A stretch of 64,000 nucleotides of DNA, from NCBI GenBank assembly GCA_023078685.1, contig JALGAS010000010.1, positions 372,001 to 436,000 on the forward strand, read 5' to 3'. Source of the DNA: Neopestalotiopsis rosae. Taxonomy: Eukaryota; Ascomycota; Sordariomycetes; Amphisphaeriales; Sporocadaceae. The notes under the pieces are model-generated. The model was not told where the DNA came from. It worked only from the letters and a program-made list of their open reading frames with translations, and did no database searches. A program made the translations under genes and the position numbers. Shown here in pieces: positions 13,223-25,267 of the stretch; the first letter of the stretch is position 1, and every line of letters begins with the position of its first letter.

Positions 13223-13584
13223 CTTGACGGTAGTTGAGCGGAGATTTGGGAGGTGTTGGCTGGTATAAAGTCTGGCTGTGAGCTCTTTTGAAAGCTTTAG
13301 GATGAAGCAATCCGAGGCTTCCAATTGACAATTGAGGTCCATCGAACGACGAGCAAACGGGACCCACTAAAATGACTAAGCGTGCCTTTTGCCGAAATCT
13401 GCCCGAGCTATGCTATTGTCGCGGAGCTTAAGCTTTTGGACTGGCAACTTTTTTTCTAATGCGTATTCGGTTCGACGAGTCGCGTTTCTGAAGAAAGACA
13501 TTTACACAGTCAAACCGTCCCAATGAGGTGACGCCGACTTTAATTCTAATTTCGCGATACTGCTGCGATGTCACTGGCGCAGTA
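13223..13584. promoter_or_regulatory. Bidirectional promoter region, cox7 / PPR-like gene
   Basis: Only 362 bp separate the cox7 start from the first ATG of the PPR-like gene, so both must be driven from this segment. Both products are predicted to act in mitochondria, which makes shared regulation plausible. No specific motif is assigned. Confidence 0.45.
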
Positions 13585-16092
13585 ATGCGACTGGTGAATT
13601 GGACCATCCGAGATGTGAAGCCGGCACGTCTTGCTGTCAACCCACGTCTTCCCCTGAGATCTCAGGCCCTCCGACATTCGAGGCCGGCGCCATGCTATCG
13701 AACATGTACGGCTAGATTTTTGCGGTCATATGCCACCAGTGTCGAAAGCCATGTCGATTTGGTTGCATCTCACCATCTTCCTCGATCACTGCAAGCACTT
13801 GCACTAGCCGAGAAGCCGAAGTCGCACACGAACCACGTTCAGGATGCAGCCTCGTTCGGAAAATGGCAATGGCTCATCAACGACCCGAAGCGATTAAGCG
13901 TCGAGACAGACTTTGAGCGAGATGGTGCTGCGAAGCGGATGACAAGACCTCTCCTCATTGACCGCTACGACCACCAGGGCGACTTTGAGCTATGGAATTG
14001 TCTCCTACAACACCTTCAGAGACTGGAGGGCGATGAAGGCGTACACAAGCTATGGCGCGCTTTCTGGGGTAGGAGGTCACTGTACCAATGGAAAAAGGTG
14101 TCTCAAAAGCTTTTCTGGACGACCATAGTGGAAGCAGCCCTGCGCTTGGAGGATGAAAAGTTCTTGAACAGCGTCTACACGTATGCCGAGTACATGGTGG
14201 AAGTTCATGATACCCAGTGGCCAGACTTGTACATGAACATTGTTCCGTACTTTTTGCGCACTGGCCAGCACGACAAGGCTATCAAATGGCACATGAGGCT
14301 TGTCCCTAACTACTATCCGGGCTCCCAGGATTTCATCGCCATGATTCGGGAATTCTCATTCGATCACAAACTGGCTTCATCATTCATGCTGCAGTCATTG
14401 TACATCGCCAGCCCCGAACGCCGCTTCTACGACGCAATTGTACCATACCTCTATGGACGCGGACAGGCAAAGCTCGCCAGAATGTGGCGAGTGACCTGCA
14501 TCAAGCAGCAAGACGGGCCTCGATTACATGCCCCTTCTCGACAATTCCTCCGGTACCTACTTGGATATTTTCACGCCGTCGACTTGCATCCACGAGAGGC
14601 CGAGGTCATCAGAGAGCAAAAACATGCACTTTCCGACGAGAATGAGCAGCAAGTGGAGATATCTCGAGAGTTCATGAATCAAGTTCATGGCAAGACTTTT
14701 GGCTTCACTGCCAAGACTTACAATGATCAACTTGGAGCAAGGTGGTTCGCAAGCTCCTGGGTCGGATTGGACTTGGCCACTTCTGTTATCATTGCTCTTG
14801 GAGTTCAACAAATCGGGCCCCTATCTTTGCAATCCATTTGCCTTCGAGAAGGAACTGCTCAAGGTGTTCTGACCCGGATCAGACAGCTTGAGGAAGCTGG
14901 CATCTCGATTCCGGATTCAGGATACTCAAAGGCCATCCAACATTTCGCCAGGACTGGGGACAATGAGCTTTTGATGCGCCTTCTGCAATGTGACATACAT
15001 CCAGACGTTTTCGACGACATCGAATTGCAAGCCAAGCTCATGGCATCTAGCGCTGCTGCTGGGGATATGTCCACCTACACTTTACTCCTCGCATCAAGAA
15101 TGGCGTGCGTCGCCGACTCAGCGCGAACAATGGCCAACGCTATGCTCCGTATGCACTTGTCTCGGCGTAACCATGACAGGGTTCTGCATATTATTGACGA
15201 CATGCAAGCTGTCGGTGTCCCGCTCGACGCGGAAACGTGCGACTTTATCTTTACTTGGATCCGGCGTCGAGTATCATGGCACCCAACTCAGAGGAACCCA
15301 CACCGGTTGCATTACTCCTTGGCTCTCTGCCGACAACTCATGTCCATGGATATACCCGTTCCGGTTGACACGTGGACCCGCATTGTATATGGTCTAGGTC
15401 AGGGCGGTTTCTTGGATGATCTATATAACATTGTCCTGGAACTGACGGACTTCTACACGACGCGGCGCTCGTTGCGTCCTGGATTTGTGCCAATCAACAA
15501 AGTTGACGTTCCCCACAAGATCACAAGACCCTTGAGTGAGGTAGACAATCTCATTGGGCTTTACATTCCCATGGACACACCAGTGAACCTCACGTTACAT
15601 CCTCTCAATCGCATTTTCTCGCGAAGATGGCAGAGTGACTTTTTGCGATGGTCATTCCGGATGCTCACTTGTCGCAACGGCCCTGACAGTGAGCAACACC
15701 GAGAAACTTTTCAACGGGCCATCGATTTGTTGCGTAGGCTCGAAGATCGTGGCCTGCGTATCAACATACCGAAAGTACGCAAAGCTTTGTATATTCGTCT
15801 TGCAGAGATTTATGGAAGCGCTCCTGTGGCAGAAAAGACTCAGCAACAGAGCAGACAGCAACAACTGCTTTCGCTAAGTCAAGTCAAGATCATGATTGAT
15901 GAAGCATGGGGTAGTGAGCTCCTCCCTCCTATCGATGAACTTAGGGCCCAAATCAGAAAGATTGATCAGAAGTTGGCCAAGAGATACTACGACTACTCTG
16001 CCAAGAACAAAGACTCTTGGCTAGAGAAGTATCCTCGGCAAGGCTTGGAGGAGATGGAGAGCGCTCGGCGGCGGAAAAGTACGATTTTGTAG
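13585..16092 (+). CDS. Mitochondrial pentatricopeptide-repeat-like protein
   Basis: A single-exon gene for 835 residues. The ATG at 13585 is the first in frame; the upstream open frame has only a GTG. Residues 1-55 are rich in R, S, A and L with almost no acidic residues (RLVNWTIRDVKPARLAVNPR, then 'RTCTARFLRSYATS'), a typical matrix-targeting presequence. The rest is all-helical with repeated helix pairs spaced about 35 residues, for example 'VLTRIRQLEEAGISIPDSGY', 'NELLMRLLQCDIHPDVFDD' and 'VLHIIDDMQAVGVPLDAETC', with typical PPR phrasing 'G-[VI]-x-x-[DP]'. Such fungal proteins usually bind one organellar mRNA and control its stability or translation. Which mRNA cannot be read here. Divergence from cox7 makes a respiratory-chain target tempting but unproven. 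Confidence 0.8.
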   Translation: MRLVNWTIRDVKPARLAVNPRLPLRSQALRHSRPAPCYRTCTARFLRSYATSVESHVDLVASHHLPRSLQALALAEKPKSHTNHVQDAASFGKWQWLINDPKRLSVETDFERDGAAKRMTRPLLIDRYDHQGDFELWNCLLQHLQRLEGDEGVHKLWRAFWGRRSLYQWKKVSQKLFWTTIVEAALRLEDEKFLNSVYTYAEYMVEVHDTQWPDLYMNIVPYFLRTGQHDKAIKWHMRLVPNYYPGSQDFIAMIREFSFDHKLASSFMLQSLYIASPERRFYDAIVPYLYGRGQAKLARMWRVTCIKQQDGPRLHAPSRQFLRYLLGYFHAVDLHPREAEVIREQKHALSDENEQQVEISREFMNQVHGKTFGFTAKTYNDQLGARWFASSWVGLDLATSVIIALGVQQIGPLSLQSICLREGTAQGVLTRIRQLEEAGISIPDSGYSKAIQHFARTGDNELLMRLLQCDIHPDVFDDIELQAKLMASSAAAGDMSTYTLLLASRMACVADSARTMANAMLRMHLSRRNHDRVLHIIDDMQAVGVPLDAETCDFIFTWIRRRVSWHPTQRNPHRLHYSLALCRQLMSMDIPVPVDTWTRIVYGLGQGGFLDDLYNIVLELTDFYTTRRSLRPGFVPINKVDVPHKITRPLSEVDNLIGLYIPMDTPVNLTLHPLNRIFSRRWQSDFLRWSFRMLTCRNGPDSEQHRETFQRAIDLLRRLEDRGLRINIPKVRKALYIRLAEIYGSAPVAEKTQQQSRQQQLLSLSQVKIMIDEAWGSELLPPIDELRAQIRKIDQKLAKRYYDYSAKNKDSWLEKYPRQGLEEMESARRRKSTIL

Positions 16093-16414
16093 TGTATACT
16101 CATGATACCCCGTATGATATCCTGTAGAATGGCTGCGCCCATATCGGCAATGCTTGAAAGCAAGAACAAGAAATACATTGTCACATGATTTCATTCTGTC
16201 TTCAACACATTGCAGCGATGTCTGACAAAGGAATTGCCCTGGAATAATGGAGTCTGGTGCTGTTTCCATGGCCGTGTGACGACCATGATTGTATCTCTTT
16301 TTTTTCCCCTTCCCCTTTTGTGATGATTTCTGGCACGAGAAGACCTGCTCGACCGGCATTGAGTCGTCCATGCCTTACACAAGCGATTGCACCTGTATAT
16401 GGTGTTTTAGTAAA

Positions 16415-16595
16415 GGAGTGTCCTAAAATGGAGGAGTAACTTGGAGTAAACGAGTATCCTGAAGTGAAAGAGTATTCTAAAGTAAAAGAGTCTCTTAGAA
16501 TAGAAAGTTTCTGAAAATAACGGAATATCCTAAAATAAAAAATATTCAAGAATAAAAGGATATCCTAAAACAAAGGAGTGTCCTGGAGTAAAAGA
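16415..16595. repeat. Degenerate minisatellite, about 10 units of 17-18 bp
   Basis: About ten imperfect head-to-tail copies of a unit close to GAGTATCCTAAAATAAAA. Clear copies include GAGTATCCTGAAGTGAAA, GAGTATTCTAAAGTAAAA, GAATATCCTAAAATAAAA and GAGTGTCCTGGAGTAAAA. Unit length stays at 17-18 bp while bases drift, so this is an old array. It lies 320 bp past the PPR-like stop codon, where the gene-poor block begins. An open frame on the minus strand (repeating YSFT-like words) is just the translation of the repeat. Confidence 0.75.
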
Positions 16596-17025
16596 GATCG
16601 TGCTTCCACTTACTAATTGCGTGGTCTTATCGAATTTTACAAGGAACACGAGGACCCGACAAGAAATTGATCAATGCGCCATTGCGACATCAGTATGATA
16701 ACCCTTGAAGGGATGAAGGTAATTGAAGAAATGTTGTTAATATTGCTGACGCTAGGATATCCAATACGACAGCTCACCTTCTGATGACCATGACCATACC
16801 GCAAGTCTGACTATAAGAAGGCGATGGGATGCAACAGGCCCAAGCAATACAATGAAAGACAAAGCGAGGCTAGGACGAAGCGATCGCTTACAGACTGGGA
16901 AGAGCGAAACCGGAACCTTGACAGCGTCACTACGGGATAAGACGTGTGCATGGTAGCGCATCATATTTTCGAGGCTGAGATTGAGTTTCCCGGGAGTGGT
17001 GAGCCCAAGATCTGCTTCCTCTTCC

Positions 17026-17465
17026 TCAACCAGACTTTTTGAAAGGCTTCATGGTGTTCTCAGTTTTAATTGCCATCTCTGATTCGGCTGCCTTCATGAT
17101 TTCTTCATCAGAGGCTGGCGCTGCTTGATGTGGTTGGATGACCAATCGGTTTCCGTCTGACAGAGGTTCTTCGAGGTAGTGATTCAATCGCCGTGTGCGA
17201 AGGAGGTCTTGCTGGGAGGCAGCACGGTCGGACGAGGATCCCTGGTTACTAACGACATTGGACGTTAGCTGACAGCGACTAGCAAGCAATGATTGCTGAC
17301 AGATAAATGGAATGGTGACAACGAAATGAGAGGGAGGAGAAACAACTTTCTAGAGCAGGACATGGTCGGCTTCGATGACTTCTGCTCAGAAATGGACCCA
17401 GTTCAAGAGAGGGAGAAGAAATACTCCGGACGGAAATCTGAATCAAGAATGACAAAGTGTAACAT
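17026..17465 (-). CDS. Small protein of unknown function, paralogue A
   Basis: Two exons (17465-17425 and 17248-17026) give 87 residues. The second exon is the reliable part; its C-terminal half ('LNHYLEEPLSDGNRLVIQP', then 'AESEMAIKTENTMKPFKKSG') clearly matches the product at 21801-22137. The shared pattern is L-x-x-Y-L-x-E-P-x-SDGNRLV-x(2)-P-x(2)-AP, then AE-x(2)-MA-x-K-x-E-x(2)-MKPF. The intron (176 nt, phase 2) has the same acceptor position and a matching GTATTT donor context as the paralogue, which fixed the first exon. The N-terminal 13 residues are less certain. No signal peptide, membrane span or known domain is visible; the protein is hydrophilic and likely cytosolic or nuclear. 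A T-rich tract (A-rich on the plus strand, 17487-17509) lies just upstream of the start. Confidence 0.55.
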
Positions 17466-20400
17466 AGTACGTGGAGGATAGATCAGAAAAAAAAAAACAA
17501 AAAAAAAAACACAGCTGCGTAACGGACTGGAGAAGAGATTGATTGAAAACTCCTAGGCGGGGTGAAGAACAATAGAGACAGCAGGAAATCGACTGCGCTT
17601 TATATGCATTCCATCACAAGCCAGAAGGCGAAGGCAACCTCTTTTGCGGGCGAGGAGAACTCTTCATGATGTATTCAGGGAAGAAGCAAGTATCAAATTG
17701 AATCAGCCTGTGGCGCGCGGCCAAGTCAGAATCGTAATATCCTGATCTTCTGTTTGACCCAAGGATCGATGGCAGAATGAAAAGACCCCAGTATTTGGGA
17801 AGAAAATACAAGCGAACAGAGACCACGCTAGTACAGATCCGTGGTATACCTTGCGAGGTCTGGCATATCCTAAATTGGGTGCTTGAACAAACCTGATTGG
17901 CCCGGAGTTCACACCAAACCGCGAGTACAACACATTACACTGCAGCCCGATCCTCCCAAATCAGACAAGGGTCCGTCCCACACCACCCTCTCAAGAGGTC
18001 CCTTGCCAAGCTGCTGTGTCATGATTCCGCGCTGCTAAGAGCCGCTCACCCCGGCTGCCCGGCTGGACTATGATAGCCTTATTGGCAACGAGACGCTTCT
18101 CACCGAGGCAATGGACACTACGATCACACGGGCCATGGCATGATATTACCCTCTTCCATATCGTATCGCAAGTCAAGATTGACCGGAGTTGCTGGCTCAA
18201 GTGAAGTCAATGGTCGACGGTCATGCTGTGTAGGCAAATGCTAGAAATCAGCTACTGCCCATCTGGTCCCTGCAACGTCGTGTTGGAAAGTGTTTTGTCT
18301 GCCTTGGCATACCATCCTCGATATGAACAATGAACATTGGGATGGGAAACTGTCTCCACCACGGTATTGGACTCCTGCAATCCTTGTTCATATTTGGCCA
18401 AACAATTCGTAGAGTAAATTGGCAGAGCCTGCACAAGTGGGCAGCCAAGTAGAGCTACAGGTTTCGCTCGCATTTTTCCTCGATTATTCGTGAGCGAGTC
18501 TTAGAGTCTTGAAGAAACTTCGAGAATATATACCTGTACGTAAACAATTTGCTATAGATAAGATCGTACCAAGCATAAGAATAGGCTTAATGAGAAGCCA
18601 AGGCTGTCCACAGGCAGGCCTGGGCAGAATATTTGCTATGCTGAAGAACGAGGACAGCCGCAATATCAAGCTTCCGCAGAGGCTATACACAGTGGAGGGG
18701 TACTAACTAGCAATCAGTGTGTTGTGATATTGTAAATATGGTGAGAATCACGCATGTGAGTGATCATAGACATGCACCATTAATGTGAATGACTTTGTTG
18801 TATAACATCTCAGGAGAAGCGAAGCATTCGCACTTTCATATATACTTGTTTCTACAGCATGATGCAGACGACGTGTCAGTGTTCCAAGAATTCCACATTG
18901 ATATGTTTAAGCTCATTTGGTGATTATCACCGCATGATGATATGAGACTTGAGGGCTTGTTAGCGGGCCGAATATTGGATTGGAGGACACAACTTCTGTA
19001 ATGCCAGATAGACTTCCATATAGCCCTATCGCTTGATAAGCATATGGATAGCAGGTGAGGCTAGTGTTTTCATTAGAGATCAATTTTGCAATAAGGAGGT
19101 GAGGGCGCTGTGGATCAAGAGGAACATATTAGTGTACATCGTAGCTTACATTTAAGGTTCATCGAACGAGAAACATGCCCCTTGATGTCCACTAATGCCA
19201 GAGGATGCTATGATTACATGCTTGATCGTCTTTCATATCCTTGACTGGGTCTTCATGACCATGTAGTTCGGCATCGTAGCTGGTATTCCAGAACAAAACT
19301 AAGCAATTTCTCTATGATGGAGATCCCTGCACATAGTGTTAAGACATCGTTTATAAAAAGCCCATCGGAAGGGTTGTGAGGAGTGATAGCGTGGAAAATC
19401 CCGACTGCATGTGACATCAGTTGCTGTAGAATATTAGCTAAGCAGAGAAGGGCGAGACGTACTTCGAGGTACGTAATATAAGCAATGGCTCTTTCAACCA
19501 TATCCAATAGTAGTGGCAAAAGCGTTGCAATACTGAAAAGACCAGAAGAATCAATGAATCTTGGGAGGCCGAAGTTGAGCAACAGGTCACTTATATACAA
19601 AAGAATAAACAGACTTTTTGATTAGAACAGGGCGGGAAGATAATCACTTAGTAGCGCATTCACCATGAGACGCAAGACATCAAGGCTGTGTGACAGTGCA
19701 AGAATTTACAAGCACAACATACAACGACTGCCGAATGTGAGGATCCCATCAGCCGAGGCCTTCCACACTGTCAAACCTGTGCATTACTGATCAAACGATA
19801 CTAATAGGTTTGAATACGATCGATTTAAGATTTCCAGCGACAATGCCGAATGGTGATCTAGCTGCAGCCGAGTCTGGGATGAAAGGGTCCAGTTCTGACA
19901 GCGAGTATAACGATCTGAAGATTTCAAGACTAATGTCACCTGAGCCAATACGAAGGGAATAAGTGATCGTAAACGCAACGAAAGAAGATTGGGTTGATCC
20001 TATAGAGCTACAAAAGAGATGCGCTGAAGAGCTATCTAATAGTCCCGAGCAGGCGATCTGCGGTAGGTCATACTACGTCGCGTCACAACTATCAGCAGGG
20101 TCGGGCCGCATGTCGGTGGGAAGAAGACTCGGAGCACATTGGCCACTATACAATAGTTTTCAGTCAGTAATACTCATTGCGTGCGTCACCAACAGACGAA
20201 GTAGACCTCCAGATTGTCTACTAGTGCAACCTTAAACGGCGAATAAATAGTCTGCCATGAACCAATCCGAATTCTCGACACGCAGCAGGACTGTAACGTT
20301 TCCATGGGTATGGGCCTCCATTCTGTTTTGGTCTTTTTTTCCCTTGACTGTCAAGAAAAAACGACAAAAACAGCTAGCGGTAAAGGTTTGAAGTGGCCGG

Positions 20401-21800
20401 CCAGATGAGAAAGTGACAGAGTGAATCGGCGATCCCTGGCTCACCACGTTACGTACCTAGGCCGGGTAGGGATATAGGTACCGTCCAGTGTTTTGTTACC
20501 CTTTCACACATATACTTCGTTCTCCACAATGTCTTGGAACGAAGTCCTCAATGACTCTTCCTCAAGTGTATCGATTTGACTGACCCCCATATGATAGACT
20601 TCGATGGGTACAACAGATGTTCCTATCAATTGAATACAAGCACTAGAGGAGTAGTTTCGGTGCCGCACGCAGCCAATACGGAGCTTCCATCGTTCTGCGA
20701 ACCAAAGAAGATGCTTATACAGGCATATAGAGACTGCCAAATACTGTCTTCCTTGCTCGCTAATTCAATCCTCGTGACCATTGTGAAATGCTCAGTTGGA
20801 TTGAGCTCGATAGGTCTGGTAGTACCAGCCTTCGTCATCTAGGGGTAAGACCCGAAACAGACGCTATAGCCACTGTCGGTGATTTTTGGTTTCGTTAGTG
20901 TTGAGAGAATCTTGTAGGCCAGTAAAGAGCGATTGCCCTAGGTTCAATGTAATATAAATCCATGCTCAGTACGGTGGTAGAGCCGGGAAAGAGATGAATT
21001 GTTCCAGTGGAAGGTGTCCCCGAAGAGATAAGTGTCATTTGAAACATGATATGATAGTGGATGTATCAAGAAAAGGAATGTTGAGGCAGAAATATTCAAG
21101 TCTCTTGGACGTGTAAGGCCAATCTTTATGGATTTTCAACCATTACTTTTGAGTAAGTATTATTACGTCTCATCATGGAAGCACTGAAGAAGAAAGCAAT
21201 CAGAAGATATCAAAATACGAGCAATGATATGTGTTCGATGCTATCTAACAACAAAATAAAAGCCGGATGATAAACATGATTCCGTGCCTAGGTTTAAAAA
21301 TCAACACTTAGGCCAGGCTCTCTCCGCGTCTGCAGAGATATACATTAGTGTCCAGCAATTCCGATCCAAATGGCAACAAAAATGTCCCGCCATGTCATAC
21401 ACAAAGTGCCTGCACTCAACTATGAAGATGAAAACCACAGCTTTATGATCTGATAGACGAACAGGTCTTCGCGCACCACAAAATGGATGAAAGTATCGCA
21501 ATATCCCGCCATGCCATAGGTGCAAAATGGGGAGCTTCACACCCAGCTCAGGCTAGTGTAAGAATATATACGATACGCAACAGAAAGCATCCGCCAAACA
21601 AAGCAAACCGTTGTCGAAACACAAACCCCGAACATCAAAATAAACGCATCCTACTCCATCGCAGCTGAAGTAGGCCAAAGACACTCGAAACAAGCTAATG
21701 CCTAACAATCGTTAGCATGTGCATACAAAAATTGAAGAGGTATGAGGCCGATGTACAGAAAGCGAGCCATAATGTGACATGACCTTATCATGGCCAATGA
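17466..21800. other. 4.3 kb gene-poor sequence
   Basis: Apart from an A-rich tract at 17487-17509, I see no supported gene. The open frames are short. One on the minus strand (19253-19600) encodes a hydrophobic leucine-rich peptide but has no family signature. Stop codons are frequent in all frames, in keeping with relic or intergenic DNA. Confidence 0.45.
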
Positions 21801-22137
21801 TCAATGACCCCCGGCGTTATTATTATTGTTGAAGGGCTTCATGATGCCCTCTATCTTGTGTGCCATCTTTGCCTCAGCCGGACCAATAACACTATTCTCA
21901 GGGCTTGGAGCTGGCTGGTATGGTACCGCTACCAAGCGATTACCATCTGAAGTCGGTTCGCTAAGGTAGGGTCCCAGTCGCTGTTGATGGAGCGCTTCCA
22001 CGTGAGTGGTAACCTCACGGTGGGACAACTGTTGATTGGCATTCGCATGAATATTTCTAGTCATAATTAATGTCATCAGATTCCTGATGTAGCAATGAAG
22101 GGGTAGACAGAAAATACCCGGACTGAGCAGGCGACAT
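21801..22137 (-). CDS. Small protein of unknown function, paralogue B
   Basis: Two exons (22137-22118 and 22056-21801), intron 61 nt, phase 2, give 91 residues starting MSPAQSGNIHANANQQLSHR. The C-terminal half ('LGPYLSEPTSDGNRLVAVPY' and 'AEAKMAHKIEGIMKPFNNNN') is paralogous to the 17026-17465 product, 4.3 kb away in the same orientation. The tail has an asparagine run (NNNNN) before AGGH. No signal peptide, membrane span or recognised domain is seen. Conservation of the SDGNRLV core and MKPF tail between diverged copies implies selection on the protein. A 30-nt A tract (T on the coding strand) lies about 65 bp upstream of the ATG, as in paralogue A. Function unknown. Confidence 0.62.
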
Positions 22138-22198
22138 TTTGGCGGATCGATGTTTTGATCTTAGAAGAGATTGGACGGAATTTATCTGGATTAAGAAA

Positions 22199-22199
<1 letters not shown>

Positions 22200-22229
<30 letters not shown>
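22200..22229. repeat. Homopolymer A30 tract
   Basis: Thirty consecutive A residues on the plus strand. On the coding strand of paralogue B this is a T tract just upstream of the start, so it may be a poly(dA:dT) promoter element that excludes nucleosomes. Exact length may be affected by sequencing. Confidence 0.8.
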
Positions 22230-22231
<2 letters not shown>

Positions 22232-23866
22232 GCTGCAAAATGAAGCCCAAAGACGAAATGAGGCTCTTGGAGGAATGATTGTTGGAATTACAGGAGAATA
22301 TAGTGGAGATATCCAGAGAAAGGTGAAGTGCTGTGGAGAAGGAAACTCGTGGAGGTTCAAGAGATGCAACAGGAAATCTGGTGCACGGGAGATTTATACT
22401 TTTAGGACTTTCTGCGGGCGAAAGTATTTGGTAAAATCAAGGCCAATCTTCCTGACACCGGACAGACTCGCAAGACGGAGCAGTGACGGCAAAGCAAAGC
22501 CCGTTGCCCTGCCCGGGACCCGCTGGTGACCGAGAACCAAGCATTCATGAGCGCCGAATCGCTCGGGAGCTTTCCGGATAGGGCAGCAAATTAGTGATAG
22601 ACGAACAACGGAGGACGCCGGGGCCCCGCATAGGAGCTTCACTAACATAATGGACGGCCCCATAAATCGGAATCGTTCAGTCATACGAGAGTAGTTTTAG
22701 CCGTTGCTGACCCCTGCAGAGCCACGCGAACTGATTGACTGAGAGAAACTTCCTCCAAACAGAAGTGCCACTTGCCAGATCTCGAAGCCAGCTGTACGGC
22801 ACTAGCTACCAATAATTGTCCCATACAGCCCAGTTGACCGCAACACTGCACGAGCTCGCGACCCTTAAACTGGCCAGCTGTCCGACTTGGACTCCAATAC
22901 AGCCAGTCTAGTAGTTTCAGTTGTGTACTAGGTTCTAGAAATCAAAAGAATGTGAGAGGCCCGTATGCGCTGGTTCGTCAATTTCAAGACAGTTTGCAAC
23001 TTTCGCAAAAGCCTCCTTGTGGGCATGATTTGTGGACATGATCTGTGATAAAAGTACCGGCACTGCGTTAAAATCTTCGCCGACACTTCGTAATTCGATT
23101 TTAAAGGCAAGACTATCGACCATTTAGGTGCATTTGAAATGGAAGACATCTTGCGTGTGTGATGTAGAACAAAAGTTCAACCATCGATTTCGAATATGAC
23201 AAACTCAGCTGCTTGATTGCTTGCCAATACCACCATAGGACTTCTAAGTTTCACCGAACGGTATCTTCTGCTATAAGGTAAAGAGTAAAACGTTCGAACA
23301 AAAGCGTACAATATTCATGCCTCGAGACTAGATAGGCGTTCGATTTCACCGCTATCCGAGTAATTCTCATCACATGTATATTGCTTGCACTCAGAGAATA
23401 AGGAACCAGGATTGCTCCGATCGCATGGGGTTTTCACAGAGAGGATCGGGAGACCGAGTAAGTAAAATTCAGTTCGCAGCTCGATTATCATTAGTGCCCT
23501 TTCCTTTCTTGTTCCTGCCGCACTGCAGAGTACTATAGCAAATAGTGGGAATACTCAAACCAGGAGTTTGCTATATATATAATCGTGATCATAGGCGCCT
23601 AAGTAGTTTTCTGCGCGTCCCAATGATTCTATCATAGATGGATGTAGTTAGGAAGAAGCCACTAGGATACGATCTACACCACCACTATGCACGGGCTACG
23701 GTGGTTGATACTATGACCAACACTTAAGCTTATATCTTAGTGCGAACGCTATAAATAGCGTTGTAATTCTGAATCAGTCTTATCAATGTTTAGCGTCGAA
23801 TCTCGTAAGGAAATGGAACGATTGAGTGCTCAATATGAATCATCTCATGACCACCACCTTTAAACG
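22230..23866. other. Gene-poor sequence left of the transposon
   Basis: No supported gene. Short frames on both strands, including the minus-strand frames at 22394-22684 and 22928-23149, lack any family resemblance. The sequence grows more A/T-rich toward the element at 23869. Confidence 0.45.
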
Positions 23867-23868
23867 TA

Positions 23869-23916
23869 ACGTCCGTTACCTACTTCTTGGCACCCCCCAC
23901 ATTTCGGCACCCCTAA
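23869..23916 (+). repeat. Left terminal inverted repeat
   Basis: Starts ACGTCCGTTACCTACTTCTT and continues with a GGCACCCCCC block to about 23916. It matches the reverse complement of the right end with one substitution (T/C at position 9) and a one-base difference in a C run, then similarity stops. Confidence 0.9.
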
Positions 23917-25267
23917 AATCCCTTACCGCCATAAATACCCTCTTTTTTTAAATTTTTATTCTTTTATTAATTTACGTTTAATTACCACTAAATTTTGTAA
24001 AATACTTTATTAAATAATAATGCCTTCGTATACGAAAAATTATATTACTTAGGCTTTTAAAAAAATCGCATAAAGTTAATTTATTAAGAAAGCTGCGATA
24101 AAATGGGGTATTCCACGATTAATATTTTAAAATCGGATAAAAGGCACCCAATTAAGAGATATTGCCTTTTCTAATTAATAAAGGCTCTTACCGATTAACG
24201 AGGGCTACCTGGCTACCTGGGTTCGAATTTAGGCTAATTTAGGGCTGCCGCCGTCCTATTAATAACTAAAGGAATTCGCTAAGCGCATCCTAAAAATCCA
24301 TAAAAATAGATAATTTTTTAAAAAAAATTAGGTGCAATCCTTTATTAAAAAAAACCTATTAATAAGGGTTTATAAAAATAAAGCTATCGATTTATAGCGT
24401 ATAAATAAAGCTATAACTAATATTATTAGGCTATAATTTAGGCACCTCGCTATACCTAAAATTATAGCTATTAAACTTACGAATCGATATAATATAGACG
24501 AAATTAATATTTTTAAAAGTAGGGGATTAAACGGACTCGTCCTTGGATTATTAAAAGCTCGTTTTATTCGAAAAAAACAGCCTAATTCACGTGCTTAAAT
24601 TATTTTTATCGAATATATTTCCGTAATTAATAATAAGCTACTTTTATTTATAATATATAAGGGGAAAAATATTTAATAATAATAATTTCCTTTAAATTTA
24701 ACCTTATTCCGTTTTTAGAGGTTTACGGCATTAAAAAATAGGTGGATTTTAAATCCTATAGCTATCGAATAATTAAAAAAAATCTTTATTCCTTTTATTT
24801 AGCTAGCCGACCCTTAAAAAGCTAAATTATTTATATTAAATAGCTATAAAAGCCACGAAACCACGGAATTTATATATATATGCTTTAAAAATAAAATATA
24901 TTTAATATTTTTACCGCCTTATACGTCGCATATTTTTTAACCTTTTAATTAATTAGTTTTCGGTTTTTTTAAAATAATATATAAAAAAGAGCTTAGGAAC
25001 CTTAATTAATAAAATAATAGCATTATTATAAATAAAAGGAATTTCCTAATATGCTATAGCAAAACTCGGAAAGCAGCCCTAATAAAAAAAAATATTATTA
25101 GTGGCTGGAAATAAATTAGGTTATAGCCTATAAGCATAGCTAAGCCCCTAATAAGCCTTTTATTGCTTAAAAATGCGAAAACTCCTATTAAATAAATTAA
25201 AAAGGTTCGCAAAAGATATCTCGATAATCGGGGTAATAAAAAATAGGCAATAAATATAGCAATAATA

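Noticed and set aside
16202..16549. Open frame with repeating YSFT words
   Set aside because: It is the translation of the 17-18 bp minisatellite, not a gene.
17487..22229. A tracts as tails of non-LTR retroelements
   Set aside because: They lie upstream of starts in both small paralogues, with no retroelement sequence beside them; a promoter-type poly(dA:dT) or chance expansion is more likely.
24195..24245. Second GGTTCGAAT-like sequence within the AT-rich relic
   Set aside because: It lies in decayed transposon DNA and lacks any tRNA cloverleaf partners.
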